A DNA stretch of 64,000 bases from Pseudacidovorax intermedius (GTDB lineage: Bacteria > Pseudomonadota > Gammaproteobacteria > Burkholderiales > Burkholderiaceae_C). The DNA is taken from the NCBI RefSeq assembly GCF_001476815.1, contig NZ_LDSL01000033.1, positions 1-64,000 on the forward strand, given 5' to 3'. The position numbers and the translations under genes were made by a program. The notes beneath the pieces were generated by a model, which was not told the DNA's origin, searched no databases, and saw only the letters and a list, made by a program, of their open reading frames with translations. Below, piece by piece: positions 24,941 to 34,231 of this stretch (position 1 is its first letter; every line of letters begins with the position of its first letter).

Positions 24941-25119
24941 TGTCGAGCGACGCGCTCATCAAGCAGATCACGGCCGACGGTTGGTACCTGGTCCACACGG
25001 TGGGATCGCACCGGCAGTACAAGCACCCGACGAAGCCGGGCAAGGTCACGGTCCCGCATCCGAAGAAGGATCTGCCGGTCGGTACCGTCAAAAGCATACT
25101 GAAACAGGCTGGGCTCTGA
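24940..25119 (+). CDS. hicA: HicA mRNA-interferase toxin
   Basis: A 59-residue toxin with a double-stranded-RNA-binding-like fold. The core is GWYLVHTVGSHRQYKHP, with His24 in GSHRQY the conserved catalytic residue, followed by VTVPHPKKDLPVGTVKSIL, the standard HicA C-terminal half. When free it cleaves mRNA; HicB, encoded 25 bases downstream, neutralises it. The start is set by family length and by the repeat array just before it; the Shine-Dalgarno match is weak. Confidence 0.92.
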   Translation: MSSDALIKQITADGWYLVHTVGSHRQYKHPTKPGKVTVPHPKKDLPVGTVKSILKQAGL

Positions 25120-25144
25120 GCCGGGCACTCTCGAAGGAACGACG

Positions 25145-25540
25145 ATGCTCTATCCCGTCTACGTCCACAAGGACAAGGGCAGCGCCTTTGGCCTGACCTT
25201 TCCCGACCTTCCCGGATGCTTCGCGGCCGCCGACGATGCCGCCGGTATCCCCAGCGCAGCACAGGAAGCCGTCGAGGCCCATTACGGCAACGACGCGGAC
25301 CCCATTCCCGCACCCTCCAGCGTCGATGAGTGGGCTGGCAGCAAGGACTTCAAGGGCGGCTTCTGGATGCTGGTGGACATCGACCTTGCCAAGGTGCGCG
25401 ACAGGGCCGTGCGTGTGAACGTGAGCATGTCCGAAGCCCTGCTGCAGCGCATCGACCGGTATGCGAGCCAGCGCCGCATCTCTCGCTCGGCGTTCCTGGC
25501 CGCGGCGGCCGAGAAAGAGATGGCGGAGCGAGCCCACTGA
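25145..25540 (+). CDS. hicB: HicB antitoxin
   Basis: A 131-residue antitoxin. The N-terminal degraded RNase-H-like fold shows the family pattern (FGLTFPDLPGCFAAADD, with AAQEAVEAH as helix 1). A C-terminal ribbon-helix-helix (about residues 90-125: VRVNVSMSEALLQRIDRYA) binds DNA and should repress the operon. GAAGGAAC precedes the ATG. A terminator follows at 25563-25586. Confidence 0.92.
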   Translation: MLYPVYVHKDKGSAFGLTFPDLPGCFAAADDAAGIPSAAQEAVEAHYGNDADPIPAPSSVDEWAGSKDFKGGFWMLVDIDLAKVRDRAVRVNVSMSEALLQRIDRYASQRRISRSAFLAAAAEKEMAERAH

Positions 25541-25562
25541 CGGCGCCTTGCGCCACCCTTCG

Positions 25563-25586
25563 AGCCCGCCGCGCGCGGGCTTTTTT
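25563..25586 (+). terminator. Rho-independent terminator of hicAB
   Basis: Stem AGCCCGC / GCGGGCT with a five-base loop, followed by a T6 tract on the plus strand, 23 bases after the hicB stop. Confidence 0.82.
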
Positions 25587-25669
25587 GCGCTTGCGGCATG
25601 GTCGAGGCTGCTGGCGGATGGTCGTCCGGGGCGGCTCCGCAGCCGACGGGCTCAGGCGCGCAAAGGATT

Positions 25670-26575
25670 TCAGTGCCTCGCCATCGTCCGCTCCAGCAGC
25701 AACCCCCGCAGCGTCTCCATCAACGGCGACCATGCCGAGCCCGGCCGTGACAGCAGCACCACCGCCCGCGGGATGCGCAGCGCCGCCACGGGCAGTTGCA
25801 CGAAGCGGTCTTGCGCCGCCAGCGGCATCAGCGAGCGCGGCAGCAGCGTGACCAGGTCGGTGGCGGCCAGCACCGACAGGTTCATCTCGGACGAAAAGGG
25901 CACCTCCACCACCACCTGCGGCGGGCCTAGGCCCTGGCGTGCGAACACCGCCGCCACGGCGCGGAAGGCGGAGGAATGCTCCGGCCCCAGCATCCAGCCG
26001 TAGCGCGCCACGTCCTTGAGCGCGACGCGCGCCAGCTGCGCCAGCGGATGGCCCACGCGCACCAGCGGCAGCAGCGGGTCGTTGTCGACCTTGGTGCGCT
26101 CGGCGGGCAGCGGCAGGCCTTCGTACGCGGGCACCAGGGCCAGGTCCAGCGTGCCGTCCTGCACCTGGGCGGCCAGCGCGTCCGAGCGGTCCACGCGCAG
26201 CTTGATGCGCAGGCCCGGCCGCATGGCCAGCATGGGGCCGAGCACGGCGGCCATGCGGTTGCCGCCGGTGGTGTCGGTCACGCCCAGGCGTAGCAGGCCT
26301 GCCTGGCGGGCGCGCATCTCGTCGGCCAGCAGCACCGTGTCGGCATATTCGGCCTGCAGGCGGCGCATCTGCTCGGCCACGCGCAGGCCGGCCGAGGTCA
26401 GCCGCACGCCCCGCACGCTGCGCTCGAAGAGCTGCACGCCGAACTCCCGCTCCACCCGCTGCATGGCCTTGGTGAGTGCCGACTGGGTCACGCCCTGCTC
26501 GTCGGCGGCGGCCGAGAGTTGGCCATCGCGGGCCACGGCAAGAAAGTACTGGATGTCCTGGATCGAGAGGTTCAT
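25670..26575 (-). CDS. LysR-family transcriptional regulator
   Basis: A 301-residue regulator with the N-terminal winged helix (IQDIQYFLAVARDGQLSAAA, recognition helix QSALTKAMQRVE) and a two-lobed sensor domain of the kind that binds aromatic or carboxylic acids. Its start is only 12 bases from a plus-strand sulfatase remnant. LysR genes normally sit divergent to their target, and the target here was probably the sulfatase/Bug operon that has decayed, so this may be an orphaned regulator. Confidence 0.9.
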   Translation of the reverse strand: MNLSIQDIQYFLAVARDGQLSAAADEQGVTQSALTKAMQRVEREFGVQLFERSVRGVRLTSAGLRVAEQMRRLQAEYADTVLLADEMRARQAGLLRLGVTDTTGGNRMAAVLGPMLAMRPGLRIKLRVDRSDALAAQVQDGTLDLALVPAYEGLPLPAERTKVDNDPLLPLVRVGHPLAQLARVALKDVARYGWMLGPEHSSAFRAVAAVFARQGLGPPQVVVEVPFSSEMNLSVLAATDLVTLLPRSLMPLAAQDRFVQLPVAALRIPRAVVLLSRPGSAWSPLMETLRGLLLERTMARH

Positions 26576-26586
26576 TCCTGGCGCTC

Positions 26587-26883
26587 ATGGCATGGCGCGA
26601 GAAGTCGGCGCGCGAGGGCTTTCTCTTCTACATCAAGCAGGAGCTGCGCGCGGCCAAGTGGCGCGACTGGAAGCTGCACTTCTACTGGGAGCCCGAGGTC
26701 AACCAGGGCCAGGGCAAGCTGGAATCGCCCTACCTGTTCAACGTGACGCGCGACCCCAAGGAAGAGACCGACGTGCTGGTCTTCAACACCTGGGTGATGG
26801 GCCCGGTGCTGCGCATGATCCGCGACTTCAACGCCAGTGCGGCCGCGCATCCGCACACGCCACCCGGCCAGCTGGACCGCTGA
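26587..26883 (+). pseudogene. Arylsulfatase, C-terminal remnant
   Basis: About 98 residues remain. They begin EKSAREGFLFYIKQELRA, followed by KWRDWKLHFYWEPE and SPYLFNVTRDPKEETDVLV, which is the C-terminal subdomain of arylsulfatases of the alkaline-phosphatase superfamily, ending in a PPGQLDR-like tail. The whole catalytic domain, including the CxPxR formylglycine motif, is missing; the LysR gene occupies the place where it should be. The receptor pseudogene follows 34 bases later, so a sulfatase-receptor operon probably existed. Confidence 0.75.
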
Positions 26884-26917
26884 CCGCCACCCCTCGAACA
26901 ACGCCCCGAAGCAAGCC

Positions 26918-27888
26918 ATGACCACCTCCGCCAGCCGCCGTCACCTCCTGCGCCTTTCGGCGCTCGCGCTTTCCACGCTCGCCCTCGGCGCCCATGCCGA
27001 AGCGCCCTGGCCCGAGGCCAAACCCATCACCTGGATCGTCGGCTTCGTGCCCGGCGGCTCGGTGGACGTGCTCACCCGGGCCTTCGCCAAGGCCGTGTCG
27101 GACCAGATCGGCCAGTCCATCGTGGTCGACAACGTGCCCGGTGCTTCCGGCGCGCTGGCACTCAAGCAGGCGGCGCGCGCCAAGCCGGACGGCTACACGC
27201 TGGTGACGGTGCCGGGGCCCGTGCTCTTCGGCCAAGCGCAGCCGGAGGTGGGCCGAGAACTGCAGGCGGTGGGCCTGCTGTCGCAGGGGCCCATCGTGCT
27301 GGTGGGCGGCGCCGCGCTGGCGCCGACGGACCTGAGCTCGCTCATCGCTGCGATGAAGAAGAACCCGCAGCAGTGGGACTACGCCAGCTCCGGCATCGGC
27401 ACCGGCCAGCACCTGGCCGGCGAACTGTTCAACCAGATGGCGGGAACGCAGATGCTGCACGTGCCGTACAAGGGCGGCGGCCAGGCGGTGGTGGACGTGG
27501 TGGGTGGCCAGGTCAAGCTGGCATGCTGGGCGTGACGCCCGTGCTGTCGCAGATCAAGGCCGGCCAGCTGCGTGCCTATGCCGTGACAACGCCCTACCGC
27601 ATTCCCCGCCTGCCCAACGTGCCGACCATGGCCGAAGCGGGCCTCAAGGGCTACGAGGCGACCCAGTATTTCGCCGTTGCGGCGGCCAAGGGCCTGCCCG
27701 CGCCGGTGGTGGCACGGCTCAATGCCGCCATCGCCAAGGCGGCCGAGAACCCGCAAGTGCAGGCCGCGCTGGAGGCGGGCGGCCAGCTGCCGGGCCGCAT
27801 GTCGCCGGCCGAGGCGCAGAAGTTCGTGCAGGACAGCCTGCGCAAGTTCGGCGACGTGGCGACCAAGGCGCACATCGTGCTGAACTGA
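26918..27888 (+). pseudogene. Bug/TctC-family periplasmic receptor, frameshifted
   Basis: A signal peptide (about residues 1-28, ending GAHAEA) leads into typical Bug motifs: VGFVPGGSVDVLTR, YASSGIGTGQHLAGELF and HVPYKGGGQAVVDVVGGQVK. After GQVKL the frame closes at 27535 (ACWA stop). The remainder, GVTPVLSQIKAGQLRAYAV, then PTMAEAGLKGYE, continues in the next frame to 27888. Inserting one G between 27520 and 27521 restores KLGMLGVT and a full protein of 323 residues. It is either a real one-base deletion or a sequencing error. The family binds small carboxylates for Tct transporters. Confidence 0.88.
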
Positions 27889-27933
27889 GTCGGATAGGGG
27901 CTGAATGCGAAAGGCGGCGCGTGTGAGCGCCGA

Positions 27934-28983
27934 TCAGGGCGCGGACGATCCCCGCACCACCAGCGTCCCCGGCAGCAGCCGCTCGCGCGCCGGGCCTTCC
28001 AGGCCCTGCATGCGCTCGATCAGGCAAGCGGCGGCGGCGCGGCCCAGGTCGTCGGTGGGCTGGGCCAGGGTGCTGAGGCCGCGGCCGACCAGCGAGGCCC
28101 ATTCGGGCTCGTCGAAGCCGATGAAGCCCAGTTCCTCGCCGAACTCCCAGCCCAGCTGGCGCACCGCCTGCGCCACACGCAGCGTCACCACGGAGTTGCC
28201 GGCCACCACGGCGGCACGGCGCGGGGCGCGAGCACGCTTGCGCAGGGCGCGCAGGGCGTCGCGCAGCGCCTCGTCGCCGCTCTCGGCCATCTCGAACACC
28301 TCGCCGTGCACGCGGGGCGTGGCCGGGGCATGGGCCGCCACGCAGTCCCGGAAGGCGGCCGTGCGCTCGCGGCGGGTGCTCACGCCCTGCTGCGGCTCTG
28401 TCACGTAGAGCAGCTCGCGCCAGCCGCCATCGATCAGGTGGCTGCAGACCTCGGCCATGGCGCCGCGGTTGTCGATGGAGACGAAGTCGGCCTCCAGCCC
28501 GTCGTGCCGCCGGTCCACTAGCACCGCCGGCTTGCCGTGGGTGGCGATGGCCTCGACCACGCCCGCTCCGCGGCCCAGCGTGTTGAGGATGAAGCCGTCC
28601 ACCTGGTAGCCGGCCAGGGCGTCGATGGCCTCGCGCTCGCGGCCGGCCTCGTTGCCGATGTTGAACAGCATCACCAGGTAGCCCGCGTCCTTGCAGGCCT
28701 TCTCGGCGCCGCGCAGCACGGCCACGGAGAAGGGGTTGGTGATATCGGCCACGATCAGCCCGATGAGCCGCGAGCGGCCGTGGCTGAGTGCCTGCGCCAT
28801 CGGGCTGGGCACGTAGCCCAGCTCGCCGATGGCGGCTTCGACGCGGGCCGCGATGTCGGGGCTCAGCAGCCGCTCACGGTGGTTGAAGAAGCGCGACACC
28901 GTGGCCTTGGACACGCCCGCCACGCGGGCGACGTCCGAGATGGTGGGGCGGGCCGGCCGAGACGCCGGCGAGGGCTGGTTCAT
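27934..28983 (-). CDS. ptxS: LacI-family repressor, PtxS-like
   Basis: A 349-residue regulator. The N-terminal headpiece TISDVARVAGVSKATVSR is the same as I recall for Pseudomonas PtxS, and the body keeps the PtxS-like stretches RLIGLIVADITNPFSVAV and LYVTEPQQGVSTRRER. PtxS represses 2-ketogluconate genes through TGAAACCGGTTTCA and releases DNA on binding 2-ketogluconate; that exact palindrome lies at 34952-34965 before the operon. It is the last gene, with an ATG overlapping the kguD-like stop, so it is autoregulated. Confidence 0.88.
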   Translation of the reverse strand: MNQPSPASRPARPTISDVARVAGVSKATVSRFFNHRERLLSPDIAARVEAAIGELGYVPSPMAQALSHGRSRLIGLIVADITNPFSVAVLRGAEKACKDAGYLVMLFNIGNEAGREREAIDALAGYQVDGFILNTLGRGAGVVEAIATHGKPAVLVDRRHDGLEADFVSIDNRGAMAEVCSHLIDGGWRELLYVTEPQQGVSTRRERTAAFRDCVAAHAPATPRVHGEVFEMAESGDEALRDALRALRKRARAPRRAAVVAGNSVVTLRVAQAVRQLGWEFGEELGFIGFDEPEWASLVGRGLSTLAQPTDDLGRAAAACLIERMQGLEGPARERLLPGTLVVRGSSAP

Positions 28984-29966
28984 GAAGCCGCAGTGTCGAA
29001 CACCGCAGCGGGCCGCCGGCCGGCCAATGCGTCCAGCAGGTTGCTGACCGCCAGCGCAGCCATGGCATGCCGCGTCTCGTGCGTGGCCGAGCCGATGTGC
29101 GGCAGCGGCGTCACCTGCGGGTGCGTGCGCAGGCGCGAATCCAGCGGCAGCGGCTCGCGCGCGAACACGTCCAGGCCGGCGGCCCGCAGGCGGCCGCTGT
29201 CCAGCGCGGCCAGAAGGGCGGCCTCGTCCACGGTGGCACCGCGGCCACCGTTGATGAAGATGGCGCCGGGCTTCATTTGGGCGAGCAGGGCGGCATCGAC
29301 CATGCCGCGGGTCTGCGGCGTGAGCGGCAGCATGGCGACCACGAAGTCGGCGCGGGCCAGCAACTTAGGCAGCGGCGTGTGGTTGGCGCGGCCCTGCAGT
29401 TCGGGCGCCTGCGTGGCCAGGTCCACCGGCCGGCGGGCGTGATACAGCACCGGCATGCCGAAGCCCAGCGCCGCGCGCCGCGCGATGGCCTGGCCGATGC
29501 GGCCGAAGCCCAGCAGGCCCAGCGTCTTGCCGTGCACGTCGAAGCCGAACAGGTCTTCGCCGATGTTCCGGTCCCACCGGCCCTCGCGCACCAGCGCGGC
29601 GAGTTCGACCACGCGGCGGCTGGTGGCCATCAGCAGGGCGAACACGGTGTCGGCCACCGTCTCGTCCAGCACGCCGGGCGTGTGGGCCAGCACGATGTTG
29701 CGGGCGTGCAGGGCGGCCAGGTCGTAGTTGTCCACGCCCACGGACACGCTGGAGACCACTTCCAGTTTGGGCGCGGCGGCGATGACGCCAGCGTCGATGG
29801 GAAAGCTGGAGCCGATCAGGCCCTGCGCCTCGGCCAGTGCGGCGTCGAAGGCGGCGTGGTCTTTCTTTGGGTCGGCGAAGCTGACGTCGTGCGCGGCCTG
29901 CAGCCGTGCCATCTGGTCGGGCGGGAGCGCCCGGAACACCAGGACCTTCTTGCGTGCGTCGCTCAC
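28980..29966 (-). CDS. kguD: D-2-hydroxyacid dehydrogenase, KguD-like 2-ketogluconate (6-phosphate) reductase
   Basis: A 328-residue GRHPR-type enzyme. The NAD(P) motif is LGLLGFGRIGQAIA (about residue 155). The catalytic Arg lies in INGGRGATVDE, the Glu in REPLPLDSR, and the His in LPHIGSATHETR. In the pathway it reduces 2-keto-6-phosphogluconate to 6-phosphogluconate, feeding the Entner-Doudoroff route. The GTG start at 29966 overlaps the kinase stop (GTGA). The neighbouring kinase and epimerase genes support the assignment over general glyoxylate reductase. Confidence 0.85.
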   Translation of the reverse strand: MSDARKKVLVFRALPPDQMARLQAAHDVSFADPKKDHAAFDAALAEAQGLIGSSFPIDAGVIAAAPKLEVVSSVSVGVDNYDLAALHARNIVLAHTPGVLDETVADTVFALLMATSRRVVELAALVREGRWDRNIGEDLFGFDVHGKTLGLLGFGRIGQAIARRAALGFGMPVLYHARRPVDLATQAPELQGRANHTPLPKLLARADFVVAMLPLTPQTRGMVDAALLAQMKPGAIFINGGRGATVDEAALLAALDSGRLRAAGLDVFAREPLPLDSRLRTHPQVTPLPHIGSATHETRHAMAALAVSNLLDALAGRRPAAVFDTAAS

Positions 29967-30916
29967 AGGCCGGCCTCGTCCAATTGGGCCCGCGTGGGCA
30001 GGCCTTCGGTGTCGCCCAGCACCTGCACCGCACGGGCGCCGATCCAGGCGCCGCGGCGCACGGCCTCGGGCACGCTGCGGCCTTCGAGCAGGGCGCTGAC
30101 GACGCCGGCCGCGAAGCCGTCGCCGGCGCCCACGGTGTCGATGACCTTGTCGACCGGAAAGCCCGGCACCTGACCGCAGCCGGCCGTGGCGCTGTCGTAG
30201 TAGGCGCCTTCGGGCCCGAGCTTGACGACGACCAGCGAGGCCCCGGCCGCGCGGTAGAAGCGGGCAATGCCCTCGGGCGTGGCCTCGCCGGTGAGCAGCC
30301 GGCCTTCTTCCAGGCCGGGCAGCACCCAATCGGCCTTGGCGGCCAGCGCGTTGATGCATTCGCGCATGCGCTCGGTGCTGCCCCACAGCGTGGGCCGCAG
30401 GTTGGGGTCGAAGGAGATGCTGCGGCCCGCCGCGCGCATCAGGTCCAGCGTGCGGTGGGCGGTGGGCAGCGTGGTCTCGGAGACGGCGGCGAACACGCCC
30501 GTGGCATGCAGGTGCCGTGCAGCGCACAGCCAGGCCTCGTCGATGTCCTCGGGCCGCATCTGGCTCGCGGCCGAGCCCTTGCGGTGGTATTCGATGGGCG
30601 GATCGCTGCCGTCGGTGACGCGGCCCTTGAACTGGAAGCCGGTGCGCTGCGTGGCATCGCACACGACGTGCGAGCAGTCGATGCCTTCGGCCTGCATGGT
30701 GGCCAGCAGCGCGCGGCCCATGGAGTCGGTGCCCAGCCGGCTGGCCCAGCCCACCTTGAGGCCGAGGCGCGACAGGCCGATGGCCACGTTGGTCTCCGCC
30801 CCGGCGCTGCGCTTGTGGAACAGCGTGGCGTGCTCGATGGGGCCGGGCTCGTCGGCCACGAGCAGCAGCATGGCCTCGCCGAAGGTGGCGACGTCGAAGG
30901 TGGGGGCGGCGGTCAT
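29963..30916 (-). CDS. kguK: PfkB-family sugar acid kinase, KguK-like
   Basis: A 317-residue ribokinase-family kinase. The N-terminal GAETNVAIGLSRLG is the substrate-binding signature of ketogluconokinases, and DTVGAGDGFAAGVV carries the catalytic Asp and anion hole. It should phosphorylate 2-ketogluconate on C6. Without context it might be called KdgK (2-keto-3-deoxygluconokinase); the PtxS-type operator, KguE- and KguD-like neighbours favour KguK. It overlaps the reductase gene by four bases. Confidence 0.82.
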   Translation of the reverse strand: MTAAPTFDVATFGEAMLLLVADEPGPIEHATLFHKRSAGAETNVAIGLSRLGLKVGWASRLGTDSMGRALLATMQAEGIDCSHVVCDATQRTGFQFKGRVTDGSDPPIEYHRKGSAASQMRPEDIDEAWLCAARHLHATGVFAAVSETTLPTAHRTLDLMRAAGRSISFDPNLRPTLWGSTERMRECINALAAKADWVLPGLEEGRLLTGEATPEGIARFYRAAGASLVVVKLGPEGAYYDSATAGCGQVPGFPVDKVIDTVGAGDGFAAGVVSALLEGRSVPEAVRRGAWIGARAVQVLGDTEGLPTRAQLDEAGL

Positions 30917-30945
30917 GGTCGGGCGGCGGTGGGAAAGGCGGGTGT

Positions 30946-31698
30946 TCAGCGCGCAGGCGCGCGCAGCTGTCGCAGGGCGGCGATCTCGGCGCGGGTGACC
31001 GCCGTGAGGTCATCGCCGATCAGCGGGTATTCGATGGCATGCGGCACGTCGGCCGGCAGGGCGCGCAGCACGGCGCGCCAGGGCGCGGCGGACTCGGCCA
31101 GCGGCACGGCGACCCATTTGTCGGGCCGGCGCTGCACGCCCTTGGCATGCACATAGCGCACGCGGTGGGCGAGGGCGCGGGCGGCCTCCAGCGGGCATTC
31201 GCCCAGCCAGTGCCAGTTGCCCATGTCGAAGGTCATGCCCAGGTCCAGGCCGGCGGCCTGCTGGGCGTCGAAGAAGGCGAGCAGCGCGTCGAGCGTACCG
31301 GCAGTGGGGGTCTGGTCGTTCTCGATCACCAGTTCGACGGGCGTGCGGGCCAGGGCGTCGCGCAGCGTTGCCAGCGAGTCGCGGCTGCGCACCGCGTGGA
31401 AGCCGCCGATGGCCATCTTGAGGCGGGGCGCATCGAGCGCGACGGCGCGGGCCAGGCCGAGCTGCAATGCGGCGCTGTCGAGTTCGCCGGCGGGCGTCCA
31501 CAGGCCATCGGGGCTGGAGTAGACCGCCGCGCGGCCCTTCAGTGCTGACAGTTCGGCATCGGGGCTGCGCAGCAGCTCGCCGCGCACCTCGACGCTGTCC
31601 ACGCCGGCTTCGTAGGCCAGGCCCGTGGCCCAGGCCTGGCCATGGCGGCCCACCTCGGCCGCGCCGAAGGAGGACAGGGAAATGAGTACGGTGAACAT
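30946..31698 (-). CDS. kguE: Sugar phosphate isomerase/epimerase family protein, KguE-like
   Basis: A 250-residue TIM-barrel protein of the AP_endonuc_2/XylA-like family. Metal-binding residues are seen in VIENDQTPTAG (Glu), MTFDMGNWHWLG (Asp), VRYVHAKGVQ (His) and HAIEYPLIGDD (Glu). KguE is the first gene of kgu operons in pseudomonads and its exact reaction is unsettled. The ATG at 31698 begins MFTVLISLSSFG; longer frames would start inside the repeat element. It lies 30 bases before the kinase gene. Confidence 0.8.
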   Translation of the reverse strand: MFTVLISLSSFGAAEVGRHGQAWATGLAYEAGVDSVEVRGELLRSPDAELSALKGRAAVYSSPDGLWTPAGELDSAALQLGLARAVALDAPRLKMAIGGFHAVRSRDSLATLRDALARTPVELVIENDQTPTAGTLDALLAFFDAQQAAGLDLGMTFDMGNWHWLGECPLEAARALAHRVRYVHAKGVQRRPDKWVAVPLAESAAPWRAVLRALPADVPHAIEYPLIGDDLTAVTRAEIAALRQLRAPAR

Positions 31699-31755
31699 GG
31701 GGTCAGGCTTCAGTGGCGCTGCGCGCCCGCTGCAGCGCTTGAATGGGAACGGAAC

Positions 31756-31875
31756 GCCCTCTCCCCTCGCGGGAGAGGGCCGGGGAGAGGGGGGCGCGGC
31801 CCGCGCAGGGAGACAAGGCCGTCGTGGTGCGAGCGCCCCCTCTCCCCAACCCCTCTCCCGCGAGGGGAGAGGGGC
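31756..31875. repeat. BIME-like inverted repeat pair
   Basis: Each arm is itself a hairpin of CCCTCTCCC / GGGAGAGGG type: 31756-31780 and 31850-31874. The first arm (31756-31794) is also nearly the reverse complement of the second (31835-31875), giving a two-level inverted repeat of about 39 bases per arm around a 40-base spacer. Such CTCTCCC elements recur in intergenic regions of many proteobacteria. Here it lies between transporter and enzyme genes of one operon, where it could stabilise the upstream message or dampen expression downstream. Confidence 0.85.
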
Positions 31876-31904
31876 TCCGGGCGGCGGCACGGGCATGCGT
31901 CATC

Positions 31905-32681
<777 letters not shown>

Positions 32682-32719
32682 CGTTCGGCTGCCTTGTGCG
32701 TTCTGCGTGAAGAGGGCGA

Positions 32720-33517
32720 TCAGGAGTTGGGCAGGGCCGGGAAGTCCGTGCCCAGCCACTTCTGGTAGAGCTTGTTCAGCTCGCCATTCTTCCTGTTGCG
32801 CTCGACGAACTCGTCCAGCGTCTTCTTCAGTTCGGGCTGGCCGGGGCGCATGGCGATGCCCATCACCTGCTGGCGCAGGTTGAACTTGTTCTCGAAGTTG
32901 CTGCCGGCGCGCTTGGCGATCTGCGCGGCCACGGTGGTGGAGCAGCCGATGGCGTCGACCTGGCCCGACATCAGCGCCTGCATGGCCGAGGCGTCGTCGT
33001 CGAAGCGGCGGATTTCGGTGCCCTCGGGCGCCACGGCCGTCAGCGACACGTCCTGCGTGCTGGCCCGGGCCACGCCCACGCGCTTGCCCTTGAGGTCGGC
33101 GGGCGACTTCATCTCGACCTTGCTGCTGCCGTACAGCACGATGGTGGCGGCGGCATAGGGCACCGAGAAGTCCACCTGCTTGGCACGCTCGGGCGTGACG
33201 GCCAGCGAGGCGATCAGCAGGTCGACCTTGTTGGTCAGCAGGAAGGGAATGCGGTTGGGGCCGGTCACGGGCACGATGTTGGCCTTGACGCCCAGGTCCT
33301 TGGCCAGCAGCTTGGCCACGTCGGCGTCGTAGCCGTCGGGCTGGTTCTTCGCGTCGGTGGTGCCGTAGGGCGGAAAGTCCACCAGCATGCCGATGGTGAT
33401 CTCGCCCTTCTTCTTGATGTCGGCCACGGACTGGGCCGAGGCCAGGGGTGCGAAGGCGGTGGCGCAGGCGGCCAGGCCCAGGGCCAGGGCGGTGCGGCGG
33501 TGCAGGCGGATGGTCAT
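32720..33517 (-). CDS. PAAT-type ABC transporter substrate-binding protein
   Basis: A 265-residue SBP_bac_3 receptor with a signal peptide of about 29 residues ending at ASAQS. Family motifs [15 protein letters not shown] and [20 protein letters not shown] are clear. In amino-acid binders an Arg and an Asp hold the alpha-carboxylate and amino groups; the Asp near the C-terminal half here is in [11 protein letters not shown]. Whether it prefers amino acids or a sugar acid cannot be read directly. An AAGGAGA site precedes the ATG. Confidence 0.9.
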   Translation of the reverse strand: MTIRLHRRTALALGLAACATAFAPLASAQSVADIKKKGEITIGMLVDFPPYGTTDAKNQPDGYDADVAKLLAKDLGVKANIVPVTGPNRIPFLLTNKVDLLIASLAVTPERAKQVDFSVPYAAATIVLYGSSKVEMKSPADLKGKRVGVARASTQDVSLTAVAPEGTEIRRFDDDASAMQALMSGQVDAIGCSTTVAAQIAKRAGSNFENKFNLRQQVMGIAMRPGQPELKKTLDEFVERNRKNGELNKLYQKWLGTDFPALPNS

Positions 33518-33555
33518 GCGAAGTCTCCTTGGGTTGAGCGGTGAAGAGAGGAATG

Positions 33556-34209
33556 TCAGCGGGCCAGGGCGCGGGCGCGCCGGCGCTCCATGTGCGCGGC
33601 CAGCAGCGACAGCGGCCAGCAGATCACGAAGTACAGCGCGGCCACGGTGCTGAACACCTCCAGCGGCTGGAAGGTGGCGTTGTTGATGATCTGCCCGGCG
33701 CGGGTGATCTCGGTGAAGCCGATGATGGCTGCCAGCGACGTGCCCTTGATGATCTGCACCACGTAGCCGACGGTGGGCGGCAGCGCGATCTTGAAGGCCT
33801 GCGGCAGCACCACGTCGCGCAGGCGGGCGGTGTACGACAGGTTCAGCGCCATGGCCGCTTCCCATTGGCCGCGCGGAATGGCCTGGATGCAGCCGCGCCA
33901 GATCTCGCCCAGGAAGGCGGCACTGTTGAGGATGAGCGCTGCACCTGCGGCGATCCACGGGTTGATGTCCAGCCCCAGCACCGGTGCGCCGAAGAAGATC
34001 AGGAACAGCTGCAGCAGCAGCGGCGTGCCCTGGAACACCTGGATGAACACGCCCGAGGCGAACAGCGCCGCGCGGTTCTCGCTGGTGCGGGCCAGCGCGA
34101 TGATCAGGCCGAGGATGGCGCCGCCCACGAAGGCGATGGCCGACAGGGCCAGCGTCCACTGGGCCGCTTCGAGGATGAACAGGAATTCGGGAAAGCCGAA
34201 GGTACGCAT
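33556..34209 (-). CDS. PAAT-type ABC transporter permease
   Basis: A 217-residue inner-membrane permease with about five hydrophobic segments and the EAA loop [20 protein letters not shown]. The motif [17 protein letters not shown] is the coupling helix common to HisM/GlnP proteins. It partners the permease at 34232 as a heterodimer. Confidence 0.92.
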   Translation of the reverse strand: MRTFGFPEFLFILEAAQWTLALSAIAFVGGAILGLIIALARTSENRAALFASGVFIQVFQGTPLLLQLFLIFFGAPVLGLDINPWIAAGAALILNSAAFLGEIWRGCIQAIPRGQWEAAMALNLSYTARLRDVVLPQAFKIALPPTVGYVVQIIKGTSLAAIIGFTEITRAGQIINNATFQPLEVFSTVAALYFVICWPLSLLAAHMERRRARALAR

Positions 34210-34231
34210 GGTGGATCTCCTGTTGCTGCCT

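Noticed and set aside
29963-30916. KdgK, 2-keto-3-deoxygluconokinase
   Set aside because: Sequence alone allows it, but neighbours (KguE-, KguD-like, PtxS-like and its operator) point to 2-ketogluconate. No KDPG aldolase gene is adjacent.
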